From Persicaria tinctoria (taxonomy: Eukaryota; Streptophyta; Magnoliopsida; Caryophyllales; Polygonaceae), in assembly GCA_037127255.1 (NCBI GenBank), contig JBANSL010000006.1, positions 83,879,350-83,943,349 of the forward strand: a stretch of DNA of 64,000 bases, in the 5' to 3' direction. A program made the position numbers and the translations under genes. The notes under the pieces were generated by a model. It was not told the DNA's origin, made no database searches, and was given only the letters and a program-made list of their open reading frames with translations. Position 1 is the first letter of the stretch. The number at the start of each line of letters is the position of its first letter. This document shows positions 35,090 through 46,924 of this stretch, piece after piece.

Positions 35090-36988
35090 TTATGTGAGCC
35101 TAATTCGCCATGTTTTATAGTTAATTTTATATCGATTTCTGCATGCATTTTATACATTTGGGCTAGAATAGTACATAATCTATCTAGTTTATGCTTATTT
35201 GCCAAATTATGGAATCTACACCAATTTCTGTTTAATTTCGCAGAAATCGAAGCAATTTACAGCAATTCTGAGAAAGGAGGAAAAGCTCAGAGTCAACTAC
35301 AGAAGTCCGAGGTCAAGGAGCAGTGGAACAAGAACAAATGAAGCGGGAAAGAAGGAAATCTACTCGACAACACATTGGTCGATATCGACTAAGCCTTGTC
35401 GATATCGAGTACATCAGTTGATTTCCACCCAGAAAGAGCCACAATCGACTAAGTCCAGAAAATTGGTCGATATCAAGTTGTTGTAATCGATATCGAGTTG
35501 CCCATGATCGAGCTGAAGACCCCGAAATCGACGAAGAAGATAGAGCTGAAAGCTGCAAGTCGATATCAAGTTAACTTACTCGATATCGAGTAATCATCAA
35601 GTCGATCGACATGCATCCTGGGAGCCGAGATCGAGCTGCTGAAGTGAAGATGAGGAAATTATGGTCAATATCGAGGAAGCTACTTGATATCGAGTTGACC
35701 AACAGTGACCGACATCGAGCTACCCGAGTCTTGTTAAGTTTCTATCCCGAATCCAATGGAGATATCCGCAAGAGCAAATTCTATCAAGATCTATCAAGTG
35801 CTATCATGAGGAAGAGATATTTACCCACAATTAGATATAATTCCTTTTAGATTTATTTATTTATTTCCATGTTTTAATCTTTAGATAAAAGATAGATAGA
35901 TATAGATTTATATATAGTTTTCTTTCCTAATTAGAGAGGGAATGAAGCCTATAAATAAAGGCTATATGGATGATTTTTATTCATTCAATCATACAATTCA
36001 ATTCTAGAGAAGGAGAAGAGGTAGTAAGTAGAGAGAGAGAGCTTGTGGCGAGAGCAAGGTGGAGAGGCGAGAGCGGATTTGGCTTGTTCGGTTGTAAGCT
36101 TTCTTTAGTTTTATTTTTAAGCAAAGTTATTTCCTTTTATTATTGATATCTTTATTCATGATGAAGAGCGAGTAGTCCACCCACTTCTTGGGTCGGGGTG
36201 AGCCCGACGGTTGCCATGTGAGGTGATGCGGTAAAGGTACAAGCTTTTGATGCAATTCGTCTTCTATCCCCCAAGAATGATTCTTTTGCGAAAGTTTAAG
36301 GTGATCCTTGTTTGTGTTGTTGAAGCGAAAGTGATCTTAATACAACTTGGGTTAATTATGTGGAAAGGGTTAGTAATAGTTAGGGTTTATGCGAAAGCCT
36401 CTATATTCCTATTTGTTAATAACGAAAGTTATTTGATGAAATGCATGATCTTTTATGCCTTTATGTGTTAGTTTGCATGGTTATCGTTGTGGTGTTGAAA
36501 CCCTGATCTTGGCAGTCTTTAGTTTATTGAGTTAATTTCGTGTTTACATTCGTTTTCGTTCGAAAAGTTGCAATTTCTGTTTCTGAGTTACTCGAAATCG
36601 AGAAGATTTGGTCGACATCGAGGAAACTGGTAGATGTCGAGTGGAGTTTTGTCGAAATCGAGTTATTTTGCTGAGTTTTGCTTTTTGTCAGTCGATATTG
36701 AGCACTGTTAGTCGATTTCTTTAGTCGATATCGAGTTACAATAGTCGATATCGACCAAACCTATTGTCTTTGCTTTCTTTTCTGATTTTCTCTATTATTT
36801 CTGTCTGTCTGATTGATTTTCTGCATGTGAGATTCCTCCGCTACCTAAGATCTGCTGACCAGCTTCCTTGAGGATCATTCCTGACTTCCCACTGCTACAT
36901 CGGGAGGAAGTCTTGTAATCATTTGCGTGGGCACGAATATGGTTTGATCTATTTCATTATATTTTAAACTCGATTTCCTCCTACAACA
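35090..36988 (+). mobile_element. Solo LTR of an Athila-like element
   Basis: Flanked by tggcc at 35085-35089 and 36989-36993. It starts ttatgtgagcc, equivalent to TGTTGTGAGCC of the inverted element but with a damaged TG, and ends cctcctacaaca. TATA box at 35950-35958. TCGA blocks at 35360-35720 and 36590-36760, here mostly TCGATATCGA. No internal region is present, so the element was reduced by recombination between its LTRs. Confidence 0.85.
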
Positions 36989-36993
36989 TGGCC

Positions 36994-37911
36994 AGATCAA
37001 GATCATGGCCATTCAATATACGGTACAGAAGGACCATAGCATTTTCAGTGAGGATGGACCCAGAGTTTATTCGGGGCAAAAGACATCTCACAATGATGTT
37101 AAAGATTATTTTGGCTTCATGTGTGAGGGACGAGTGGGTGAGTTGTTTGGTGGTGCTGCTTGATGCTTCGGGGAGCAGGTATTTGGAGCGGGCAAGAGTA
37201 ACACACTGGTCTTTTGAGGGGGTTTCAGGGGAGGGTGGACTTGGTTTGGGAAAACCAAGGAGTTCAGCGAAGTCAAGGGTGTTGAACATGATTCTAACCC
37301 CTTTGATGACTGACTCCAGAGTCCAGCCTTCATCGGTGTGCTTGGCTTTGAGGTTTATGTAGAAGAGACGGGTGAGTTGGGAGTAGTACTTAGATTCAAG
37401 GTTCAGGAGGGTTCAGGCAGGGGTTTGTTTGAGAAGTGAGATGCAGGGTAGGTTCAAAGCTTCTAAAAAATCAAAATCGATAAAGTCAGAACAACAAATC
37501 GTACGAGTTTTAAACTCGTCTACCCATTGGCCAGCCATCTCGGCATTCTCAAACCAGGAGGAGGGTAAGGATTGGTCTACCTGGATAAGTGCAGGGAGAT
37601 CGACGGCATGCTCAGCGTTCTTTCTTCGGGCTTTTAGCATCTCTCTCTAGAACCTCCTCAAGATCTTTCTCTTCCTCCTCTTCCTCAAAAATGATCTTTT
37701 TCTTTCCCTTAAGCTTCCCACTAAGAGGCGTCTTTTTCAGGCGCTTCATGGACCGTTTGATTTCGGAAAGGGTACTCTCAGGGATGGTGCTCGGGACAGT
37801 GGTCTCAAGGGTAGGTTCAGGGTGAGGGGAAATCACGAGGGGGATCTGAAGACCTTTGGAAGTAGCGCCAAGGCTTTTGGGGGTGGAGGTTTTCTTGGAT
37901 TCGGGTGCCAT
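36994..37911 (-). pseudogene. Env-like ORF of the Sirevirus-like element, N-terminal part
   Basis: The start is the ATG at 37911 (MAPESKKTSTPKS). A basic and acidic low-complexity N-terminus (KGKKKIIFEEEEEEKDLEE) follows. A frameshift near 37630 and a stop at 37413 interrupt it. The folded part (FNTLDFAELLGFPKPSP, EAKIIFNIIVRCLLP, NAMVLLYRILNGHDLDLA) resembles the putative plant transposon / env-like proteins of Sireviruses. It is cut by the solo LTR insertion at 36988. Confidence 0.6.
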
Positions 37912-38207
37912 GGATACGAACGGTAAAATTTTCAGAGAAAGGTTGAAAAAGATGGTTAAAAGTCTGAGAGATTTGGTAGGCTCTGATGATGTGAATAGTG
38001 GGGGTAAAGATTGTGTGCTTTAAAAAGGGAGCGGGTGAGGTAAGTTGATGGGACAAGATGGTAGTTTCCAAGGTAATAACTCTAACTCATCATAACAACT
38101 GCCATATTTTCAAAATCAGACTTGCCAAAACAATTTCAAAATTTAAACAAAGAGTTGTTCGAATCTTATCGATTAAGAGGTTTCAAGAGTTGTTCGAATC
38201 AGATTTC
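37912..38207 (-). other. Gag to env-like spacer marking the pol deletion
   Basis: Non-coding. All of pol (normally about 4 kb) is missing between gag and the env-like ORF. A short direct repeat (gagttgttcgaatc near 38151 and 38186) lies next to the gag end and could relate to the deletion. Confidence 0.5.
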
Positions 38208-39543
38208 TCTTACTCAAAAGTCTTGACTTTAATGTCAAGACCCGAATAAGAGGTTTCAAGACTTTTGACCCTCATTGACAGTTCCTCAATAGTTCTTTTC
38301 TGGTCCACGATTTTCTTAATGAGAGTGTTGGTTTGGGCAATAAGTTTCTCTTCATTCGCAATCATATTAGAAAGGAATTCCGATAGTACCTCTTTTGGAC
38401 TTGCCATAAGTTCTCTTACAGTTACCTCAAGTTGCTCATCGTGGAATTCATCTCTTGAGGCCATGAGACAAATGTTGGCCTTCTCATCATCGGAGTCTGA
38501 GTCACCTGAGTCAGAATCACTCCAAGCTGCCACCATGGCTTTCTTTTTCCATCTATCACCTTTCTTTAACTGGCTCTTCTTCTTTTGAGGGAAATCGTTC
38601 ACTAGATGGTCTGTTTCACCACATTCAAAACAAGACAAAGGTTCAGTCTTCTGGTCATATTTATTGCATTGATACTTACCTCGAAATTTAGAAGACTCTT
38701 ATCCATCTTTGTTGTTGAATTGCTTCTTCATCTTGAGGATTCGAGAAAGACCCCTTGTAATGAGAGCAAAGGGATCATCCTCATCATCATCCTCATCTTC
38801 ACAATTAGACACATCTTTGGGCTCATCCTTCTTAGACTTGAGTGCCAAGTTCTTAGTTCTTGTTGGGATTTCTCCATCGTCTTCATTGAGAATCATCTCA
38901 TGTGTGATCAACTTCCCAAGCAAGTCATCAAGGGGTAGAGTGGCGAGATTTTGGGCTTCTTCTATGGCTGTCACTTCAGGCCTCATTTGTCTTTTGGGAG
39001 GCACCTCAATATCTTCCTTACTTTCTCATCATTCTCAAAGGTCTTGCCGAGAGAGTCAAGGTTTTTCGTGATTTCCGTGAATCGTGTGAACATGGCCTTA
39101 ACAGACTCATCAGGCTTCATTTTGAAAAGTTCATACTTTCGAATGAAGATACTGATCTTGGTGTCCTTCACTTGACTGGTTACTTCGTAGGTGACAACTA
39201 GCTTGTCCCAAATCTCTTTAGCCGACCTACAAGATGAAATACGGTTAAACTCATTAGTACTAAGACCACAATATAGTAAGGTAATGGCCTTATAGTTGTT
39301 GGAAACGAGTTTAAAATCCGCTTGGATGTATTCAGCTTCAGTCTTCGCGACTTTGCTTCCATTAGGTCCGTCTTTCACAGGAATATTTGGACCATTCACT
39401 ATAATGTTCCAAAGTTCCAGATCTGGATTTATAATGAACATTTTCATCAAGGACTTCCAGTGGACGAAGTTGTTTCCCACAAAGAGCGGTGGTCTATTGG
39501 TAGACCTCCCTTGTGCAAATCCTCCGCTTACTTCATCAGACAT
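38208..39543 (-). pseudogene. Copia-type gag of the Sirevirus-like element
   Basis: The start is the ATG at 39543 (MSDEVSGGFAQGRSTNRPP), 54 bases inside the LTR end. The UBN2-type gag core includes FVGNNFVHWKSLMKMFI, SAKEIWDKLVVTYE and FTRFTEITKNLDSLGKTF. A one-base frameshift lies near 39000 and a TAA near 38700. The zinc knuckle at about 38635 reads CFECGETDHLVNDF: the last cysteine of CX2CX4HX4C is replaced by phenylalanine. A coiled-coil-like tail (QKRTIEELSMRVKSLETSY) follows and the frame ends at 38210. Confidence 0.8.
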
Positions 39544-39596
39544 GATCAAAACTAACAAGATTGTTAGATCAAAAGCAGTAAGTGTCTGATTCTAAT

Positions 39597-40676
39597 TGAA
39601 GGTTCGATAATGCATAACAAAGTAGAATAAAGATACTCTAGAAGGGGGGTTGAATAGAGTATGCCAACTTTTCGTTGTCAATCTCAAGACTTTTAAAACG
39701 CTTGCCAAACCCTTTGGGAGTAAACTCAATTATTTCGATTGGGATACCTGGATCACAACAATGTTATACAATTCGAAACAAGTGCGGAAATAATGGTAAA
39801 GCAATAAGTAAAGAACACGACGAATTGTTAACGATGTTCGCCTCCTTTAAGGCTTAGTCCCCGCCTAGGCTTCTTCCACAACCCTAGGATTCAACAGGCT
39901 TTATTGATTCACAAAACTTAGGATCCTAATAGCTCACCGAGAAGCCTCTCTCCTATACAATTACAATCTAGTCAACTCACAATCCCTTGGAGTCCTAGAC
40001 CAATCTAGAAGAGCCCCACCTCTCTTAGCTATCTAGTACAATCCTCTTACACTCGCGAATCAATTGCCTAGTGCACACTTCCTGAGTTATATAAACTCTC
40101 GAGTATAACACTCTCTCAGAATATATCCTATAAGCTCACTTGTAACTCTCAAATGCTTTGACATAAAAGATAAGACTCTTAACACCTAGCAGAGAGTACA
40201 CGTAGAAGAAAGATTGACTTGAGGGCTGAGTGTGCGTTGTAGTTCAATGATCGTCAGTGTTAAACTCATGTGCCTCTTCTCTCTTCTTTATATCCTTTTA
40301 TACTCGATCAAATCCGCGGCATTTGAAACAAGAATCTTCACCCAATGGCTACTTGAGATCATGGCTTAGGAAGGATCTTCGCAATCTTCTATTCCGGGAA
40401 ACTGCGAAGCCACAATCCACCTGATTTGATCTTCATATCTTTCAGCTTTAAGGAAGGAGATTTCTTCGAAATCATTGCTTTATGGTTAGTATAAAATATG
40501 TATAATAATATTCGAAAACCATACATAGATAATATATATAAGATAATAAATAAAATACGTAAAATACAGGTTTTGAATTTCATCAATACAACTTTAGCTT
40601 CAAGACCTTTGACACAAGTTTTTTGTCAAAGCCTTTCAAACCATTTTCGATTTTCATCAAGGGAGTGGAGTTATCA
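39597..40676 (-). repeat. 5' LTR of the Sirevirus-like element (about 1.08 kb)
   Basis: The minus-strand start TGATAACTCC at 40676 is shared with the 3' LTR at 34380. The end is less sure. I place it at 39597 (gaaccttca) because a degenerate initiator-Met-like sequence (agaatcagaca) follows. It supplies the undisturbed sequence across both the CACTA and Athila insertion sites in the other LTR. Confidence 0.7.
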
Positions 40677-41062
40677 ATTTAGTTGAAAGGTATCTTATGA
40701 GAGATTCTTAGGAAGAAATTCAAGCATGTGATTTACACTGATAGCCAGAGTGCTCTTTACTTATGTAAGGATCCTATGTATCATGAGAGAACGAAGCATA
40801 TTGATGTTAGGTTCCACTTCATCAGAAATAGGATAGAAGCCTCTGAGTTAGATGCTAAGAAAATCGAAGGTGAGGAAAACCCTGCTGAGTTTGGCACTAA
40901 TGTTGTCCCTTCTAACAAGTCCTGTTTTTGCAGGGACTTCCTTCACATAGAGAGGCCTCCTTAGCCACCCAGACCTGAGTTGATGACGGTCCAGTTGTTC
41001 ACTCAGGTCAAATTTGTCGGATATGTTTTGATTACTAGGGATCTATACTGAGATTAGGAGGG
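40677..41062 (+). pseudogene. Copia RNase H C-terminus and 3' end of a basal Copia element
   Basis: The segment at 40728-40964 encodes the end of Copia RNase H: YTDSQSALYLCKDPMYHERT, KHIDVRFHFIRNRIEASEL and EENPAEFGTN. Upstream it is cut exactly at the Sirevirus LTR end (40676). Downstream a purine-rich gagattaggaggg (41050-41062) looks like its PPT. The corresponding 3' LTR lies beyond the CACTA insertion at 45738. Confidence 0.75.
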
Positions 41063-41329
41063 CAACACTAGTACAAAAGTGCTAGTTAATACCGATAATT
41101 TAATACCGGTTATTTAAAACCGATAACAATACGTTGTCGGTTACCGGTTATTTTATATAACCGGTATTAAATCAGTATCCAAAATATTAAAACCGGTTTT
41201 TTTAAAAGAATAGTGGTGTTAAATAATATCCGCTTAAATTTAAGACCGGTTATTTAAGGAAAATGGTATTAATAATTTATTAAAAAAAGGTAACCGGTTT
41301 TTTTTTAATAAACCGGCAACAAGTTTAGC

Positions 41330-41608
41330 TCAAACCCTAGCCGCTCGAACCCTTGAAGCCGCCGACTACTCACTCCGCCTATCCCCCTCCTCCTCATCGG
41401 CGACTCTCTCCTCCTCTCCACCTCCTCACTTCGTCTCCGTCACTGCATCGGCCAACCTTTCATCCGATTGTTTTGTGCGTGCTGGTTTGATCGAGATTCC
41501 TGCTCTCCGGCGACTCGCACCTCCTCCTCACCTCGTCTCCGTCACTGCATCGCTCCTCCCCTCGACCTCCTCCTCGCCTCGTATTCGTCTCCGGCGATTG
41601 AGCATAAG
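41330..41608 (+). pseudogene. Leader exon of the captured gene
   Basis: A C/T-rich, GC-richer stretch opens with aaaccctagccgctcgaacc, typical of a plant 5' UTR. It contains an internal repeat (tcgtctccgtcactgcatcg twice) and ends at a good donor (agcataag|gtaagg). It may be the 5' end of the trigger-factor gene or of a second captured gene. No clear ATG-initiated protein is seen. The following 1.9 kb (41609-43514) is intron-like with one tiny possible exon near 41906-41940. Confidence 0.45.
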
Positions 41609-43514
41609 GTAAGGTACGGTATTTTTATGAGTTGATGATTTTGCTGGATTTTGGTCGCCCTGCTTCTGAATTTGAGCAAATTTGTTGATTTTTATTTGTT
41701 CATTTGTATGGATTGAGATGCGGTTTTCGGAATCTCAGTTGCTTCTAGGGTTTCACAGTTGAATCTAGTAGCTTTCATGAATTTTCACCATTCATGTGGC
41801 CCTTTATCTATAAGATGAATTGTAGATCTAAGTTGTTCAATTATAATTTCAATTTTGGAATCTCAACCATTCTTATTCATAATTGTAATTGATCATCTTG
41901 TGCAGGTTATAGATGAATGTCGCAGTAATATGAAATTATAACCAGGTGACTTGTTCTCCTTTGTACTATTTTTGGTAAAGGTGAAATGCAATTTATCGAT
42001 AAACTGTTCGGTCTTTTTTCAAAACAGGAAATGCAATTTATTGATAAGTTGGTCAATTATAGATGAATGAGTTTACTGTTGGATTGGAGCAAATAGCTCT
42101 TTTTATCGCGTGTGTAAATATATTTTTGTCTTTTTTCAAAAGAGGAAATATGGAGCAAGATTAGGAGACGGAGGACGTGAAAAAACTGATGTTCTCTCTT
42201 TTCATTTAAAAAGGTTGCTTTCCTCCTTACTGTTTACTTGCTTGAAGAAGTCATATCCTTAATTTGTTAGCTTGATGAGGAAAAGCTAATGTAGTGAATA
42301 TAGTGACTTGTGGTGACTTGGATCTAGTTATCCTTTACATATGTGTTATTGAGTTCCTAGTATACATGAATGTAGTGACTTGTGGTAAATGTTGTTAGCT
42401 TGATGAGGATAAGCTAATGTTGTTAAGTTGCAGGTGTTGTCCTCTTGATTGCGACTGGTTAGCTTCGTGCTTCTGCTTAAGCTCTGTTTTTTTTGAATAT
42501 CCTCTTCGCCTGGTTCGTTTAGGTGACTATCCTCGGCAAGGTTAGAAATTATCCTCAATTTCTCTCCATTATGGTTAGATGTTATCTTCAATTTATCTTT
42601 CAATTTATCTCTCATATATGTTTTGTGAAGTTGAAGACAATTCGGTTTCGTATGAAATTCGGCTTAGGAGCAAGGCATAGTTTGATAAGTTGATCTTGAT
42701 ATGTGATCTTGATATATTCAATTTGTCTTTCAATTTATCTCTCCATTATGGCTTAGTTTGATATACTTTGATATGTGATTTTGACTTTAATTTTAGACCT
42801 TATTTGTTATAATAAAAAATTTATGAAGACCTTATAAAAATAATGTAAACTAATAAGTAAAAAGTAGATAATAAGGACTCGATTAGTTAAAACTTAATAA
42901 AATAAACCTCCTTTAGTTTGGTTGTGTAGGTAATTAACCTCCATTTGTTATAATAAATTTTTATGAAGACCTTATAAAAGGCATGTAAACTAATAAGTAA
43001 AGACTTTACAGGAAAAATATTATCATAATAATTGCTTCAATGATTTTTCCATGAATAAATTCTCTAGCAAGTAGGAACTTTGTTCATTTATTTACTCATT
43101 TATGGTTTTCTTCATATTTTCAGTGAATTGGACTAGTCTCGACTGGTTGATTTCAGTCTTCATATTTTCACTTACTCATATGCATAATTGATATCTTGTT
43201 TTCTTCGGATCTATAGCCCGTAAGATATGAATACTTTATTGTTCAGCCATAATGCTATTTTAGTTCCTCCATTCCTCTTGTATGTCTACTCTTTTTAGTT
43301 GTGTTTCAGAAATAATGTTATATATACAAGCAAAATACATGTACTATGTCTGGTGGTGTGGACTTAGATTTCATGGTTCTCGATCTTTCATTCAGATATT
43401 CATTTTGTTCATTTACATTAACATAATGTACATTAGTGAATGTGATTATCACAAAGTCTGTGTGTTTCTTATCCCTGTTAGTCCATTAATGTATACTTTG
43501 TCACCTTCTTCCAG

Positions 43515-44978
43515 GCTTCCATTTTGATACAGAAGATGCTCAAAGAGTTCTTCCTGGGTTCCTTGATTCGATAATTGGAATTCAAGCAAGAGCAACAAAA
43601 TTCTTCCCTCTCCATGGTGAATAATTCGTTGTAAGTGGTGTGAATGCTCAATTTATTGTAAGTGAATAATTTACCGAACTACTCCCCTTGAATATTTCAA
43701 TACTTCCATGTCATAAATTTCCTTATTTTCACACAGCTAGTTTGTAATGTTAAATAAATATTGCTATTATCCTATTGCAAACTGTTTTTCCTTATTATAG
43801 GCAAAATGCACAGTAGTTTGCAATATTGCATGCATTTTATTCTTGACTTAAATGAGACCATTAAAATTTGGTCTTTTAAACTCATGGAGATTTGAGGTTT
43901 ATTCATTTCTAGGTAGAGTGTAAAGAGCTATTTTACAGAGAACTAGAATGGAATGAGTCAATTGCCAAGAAGCTTCTTCCAGGATGTTCAACATTGGAGC
44001 AAGTAAAACATTGGATATCCATGTAAGCTGTGGTTGGGGTTTAGGAAATCTTTTTTTTTTTCATGTCCTAGATTATTTTAATTGAGTGTATTTTGAGACA
44101 CGATGTCAAACTGTTACTTGAATTGATTTTTTTTTTTGATATTTGCACTTGTTCCAATTTTTTCCAGATGGTTGAAATCGATATATCCCTCACTCCTTGT
44201 TTGAGGAACAAGGTCGGCACTTGGTAGCTATATGGGGCAAAAGCTTCTGCACATATAGGTTGGTTTATGATTTTTTTTTTCTTGTCAGTCTTAATTGCGC
44301 GTATTAGATGTGAGACTTAATGGAGTTACTGTATACTGGAGAGGAATGTAACACATCTGAAAAACGTGAAACTGAAATATCACAAGTTTCAAATGATCAT
44401 TTTTCACTGCTATCCTTCTTCTCAAGGAACATTAATTCTACATGTCCTCATCTTTTGCATTTCCTTCTGTTAACATTTGACAAACGTGATACAGATCCAT
44501 AATTCCTTTTTTTCCCCTTCTGATCTCATCTTTTCATTCATTTGTGCAGGCAAACATGAAACTAAATCATGAGCAGCTGGTGGCTCTAACTAGTCCAAAG
44601 GAAGGAAATGAAAATCTGTAGTATGAGAAGACGAATATAGTTCAAGTGCTAAAACAAAATCTCGCACTTGAAGATATATTTAAATGAGAAAATTTAGAGG
44701 TGAACTTTTCTACTTACAACGTTAATCATATTTCTTCATATTTATGGTGCCTCAGCAACTATTCACAACTGAAATATAAGAAAAATAGTATTCAGTGCGT
44801 GCGATACTCTGAGATGCTAGTCTTTCATATCTGTTGTAGTGCTGTCCAAGCTGAGAATCACGAGTAAAATATATTTTTAATGCAGTTCTCAATAGATGAA
44901 TTGGTGAATGAGGTCAAGAACTCCACACAAGAATTGAAGGGCCATCAATAACACGTCGAGGAACCTGTTAAAGAACAG
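43515..44978 (+). pseudogene. Trigger-factor-like chaperone, captured fragment
   Basis: Five exon-like blocks with correct splice borders match plant plastid trigger-factor-like proteins in order. They are 43515-43620 (FHFDTEDAQRVLPGFLDSII), 43913-44022 (VECKELFYRELEWNESIAKK, LLPGCSTLEQVK), 44168-44258 (MVEIDI.. then LFEEQGR in another frame), 44550-44699 (ANMKLNHEQLVALTSPKE, KQNLALEDIFK) and 44886-44978 (FSIDELVNEVKNSTQELKGH). Stops and frameshifts occur in most blocks, so no protein is made. Trigger factor is a ribosome-associated folding helper. The copy lacks the N-terminal ribosome-binding domain. Identification is from recognised motifs and their order. Confidence 0.75.
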
Positions 44979-45737
44979 GTTTGTATGTTCTACCACATTT
45001 GAAACTTGTTTCGTTTGGCAAAACACAAGCAAGAGAAAGTCCCTGTAACTAGTCATTTTTCCTTGGAGATTTTCAATGGACAATTAAACAAATCATCCAT
45101 TTTATACATGTGATCGAGTTGAATGCATCATTGTAATCTTATAAGCAGGTTCCAGGTGCTAGGCTGCTAGCTTATATGATTGTATTCTCCATTACTACTT
45201 CGTTCCAGTAAACTCTTGCCTAATAACTAATACTGTATTAGTCACTCTAAATAACTAGAATAATATATGGGAGTTAGATATCTGAATAAGGGGAGTTATC
45301 ACATTACTTTTGGTAATACTTTGTTTTTATTTGACATTTGTGAGTCCTACATTTGGATTTGGATATGTGTTCGGAATATTACTTAAATTTGTTTTTTGTT
45401 TGTTCCTATTGCTATTTATTGGATGATTGTAATGTGTTTTGGACTTCTATTAAAGCTTAAAAAAAAAACAGTTTGAAACTGGTTATATACATATATACAT
45501 ATTTTAAAAAGTTTGGAAATTAACACTAGTTATTTTGAATAACCGGTTTTAAATTGAATTCAGTTTCAAGATTAACACCGGTTATTTTAAATAACCGGTA
45601 TCCGAGAAAATTAATACCAGTTTCACAAGAAAAGGTATTAACCAAGTTAATACCGCCGCCGTTAATACCGGCCCAATAACCGGTATCCGGTTACATAAAT
45701 AACCGGTATTAACGGGCAATTATGTACTAGTGCAAAT

Positions 45738-46642
45738 TGTAAAGCCTATCTTAATCTATATAAGATCCCGCATAAGAGATAATCGGAAGGTATATACTAG
45801 ACACTCATATGTTTGATATTAAGGAAGCACTTATGAAAATATTTATATTAAAGTGTTAGAAGTATTAATCCGGAAACTTAGGATTCCGGGTAATATACTC
45901 ATACTAAATATAGATATATGCATAAGCGTTACACTTATATCTCCAACTAGACTTTAGACTTTATATTATGTTTATGTTATATTGTCTATAATTGTTGTTG
46001 TTGCTTGACCGACCCAAACTGTGAAAAGCCCATTTGAAGTTCTCGAGCCCAGTAGCTTTGGAAAGCTGATGGATCCACTCGCTGCTAGGGTTTTAACTTT
46101 GGGAGCTCTATATAAGGAACTCACCATCAGCTAGGGTTTCTTAGCAGTTCACTTCAGGTAAGCAGTCACTAGAGAAAGTAAGAGAGAGAAGAGAGCGAAG
46201 TCTAGGGTTTCCTCTCCGGTGACCTTCCCGGTTCCGATCGACGACGAAGGGCTCCGATCTAGAGCGCATCCACCTTCTGGACTCTAGATCCGAGTGTTTC
46301 ATAAGAAGAAGAAGTGACGCAGGTTCCTTGGCGGCGAGTCTCTGGCTCGTAAAAGCTGTTCCGACGACGATTTGCTCTTCCACGAGCAGATCAGAGGGAG
46401 TTCTTCTTTCTTTCTTCTAGATTTCTCTTATACTTGCTTTCTTGGTTGTTTTCTGGTTGGATCTGTATACTTGTCTAGAAACTGCAATCTATCTCTGTAA
46501 TCTCTAAAACGAACATAGTGGAACTTGGGTATGAGTCTCCCCGAACCTGAGACTCCACAGATATAGCGATTATCTCGAACCGCGTAAACAAGTCTTGTAT
46601 TCATTTGTGGTTTTTTGTTTCTGTTTAAGTTACCCTTTCACA
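45738..46642 (+). repeat. 3' LTR of the basal Copia element
   Basis: Starts TGTAAAGCCT just after the CACTA duplication and the PPT, and ends near taccctttcaca. A TATA box (TATATAAG, 46109-46116) is followed by a leader-like ctagggtttc stretch. The exact right end and TSD cannot be verified because the left end of the element is outside the window. It lies in the same orientation as, and about 280 bp upstream of, the CEP start codon. Confidence 0.6.
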
Positions 46643-46786
46643 GATCTTGGATCCTCATCTAACGGTCTTAGATCTACATAGGCCCTCTTCACCTCAAACA
46701 CTGGCCGTCCAAATTGAGATGCTCACTTTACATTAAATTATATTTTACAATTAGTGGTTGTCATTACTGTACCATTAAATTCTTAA

Positions 46787-46794
46787 TATAAATA
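46787..46794 (+). promoter_or_regulatory. TATA box of the CEP gene
   Basis: TATAAATA lies 131 bases upstream of the ATG. This fits a transcription start near 46820 and a leader of about 105 bases (ctaaaccaagatcgatcc..). The sequence at 46643-46786 is unique-looking host DNA, so the promoter proximal region is only about 150 bp before the Copia LTR is reached. Confidence 0.6.
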
Positions 46795-46924
46795 CCACAT
46801 CGATCCATTAATTACATATCTGGGATCAACGTCTTTGCTACTACTTCATCTAAACCAAGATCGATCCTCAATCCACACTCTCCTAGCTAATCACATTCAC
46901 AAATCGGTTCATATCTAACAGGCT

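Larger units (their letters stand above)
3732..40676 (-). mobile_element. Sirevirus-like Copia retrotransposon (composite, pol deleted)
   Basis: Read from right to left: 5' LTR (39597-40676), Copia-type gag (about 39543 to 38208), an env-like ORF (37911 to 34681, interrupted), PPT (34381-34391) and 3' LTR (34380-34217 continuing at 4288-3732). The 3' LTR is split by the Athila element and truncated by the CACTA element. Protease, integrase, RT and RNase H are absent: gag is followed about 0.3 kb later by the env-like ORF. A Copia gag plus an env-like second ORF is the Sirevirus plan, so the clade is inferred. The element was non-autonomous before or after insertion. The left TSD is outside the window. 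Confidence 0.75.
41066..45732. mobile_element. CACTA-type transposon with captured host gene
   Basis: Terminal inverted repeats: 5' CACTAGTACAAAAGTGC.. at 41066 and its inverse, CACTAGTACATAATTGCCCG read from 45732. Target duplication caa is at 41063-41065 and 45733-45735. Both ends carry repeated aataaccggtatt-type subterminal motifs (41090-41320 and 45470-45720). No transposase is present. The interior is a split gene of host type, so this is a non-autonomous element carrying gene fragments. Confidence 0.85.
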
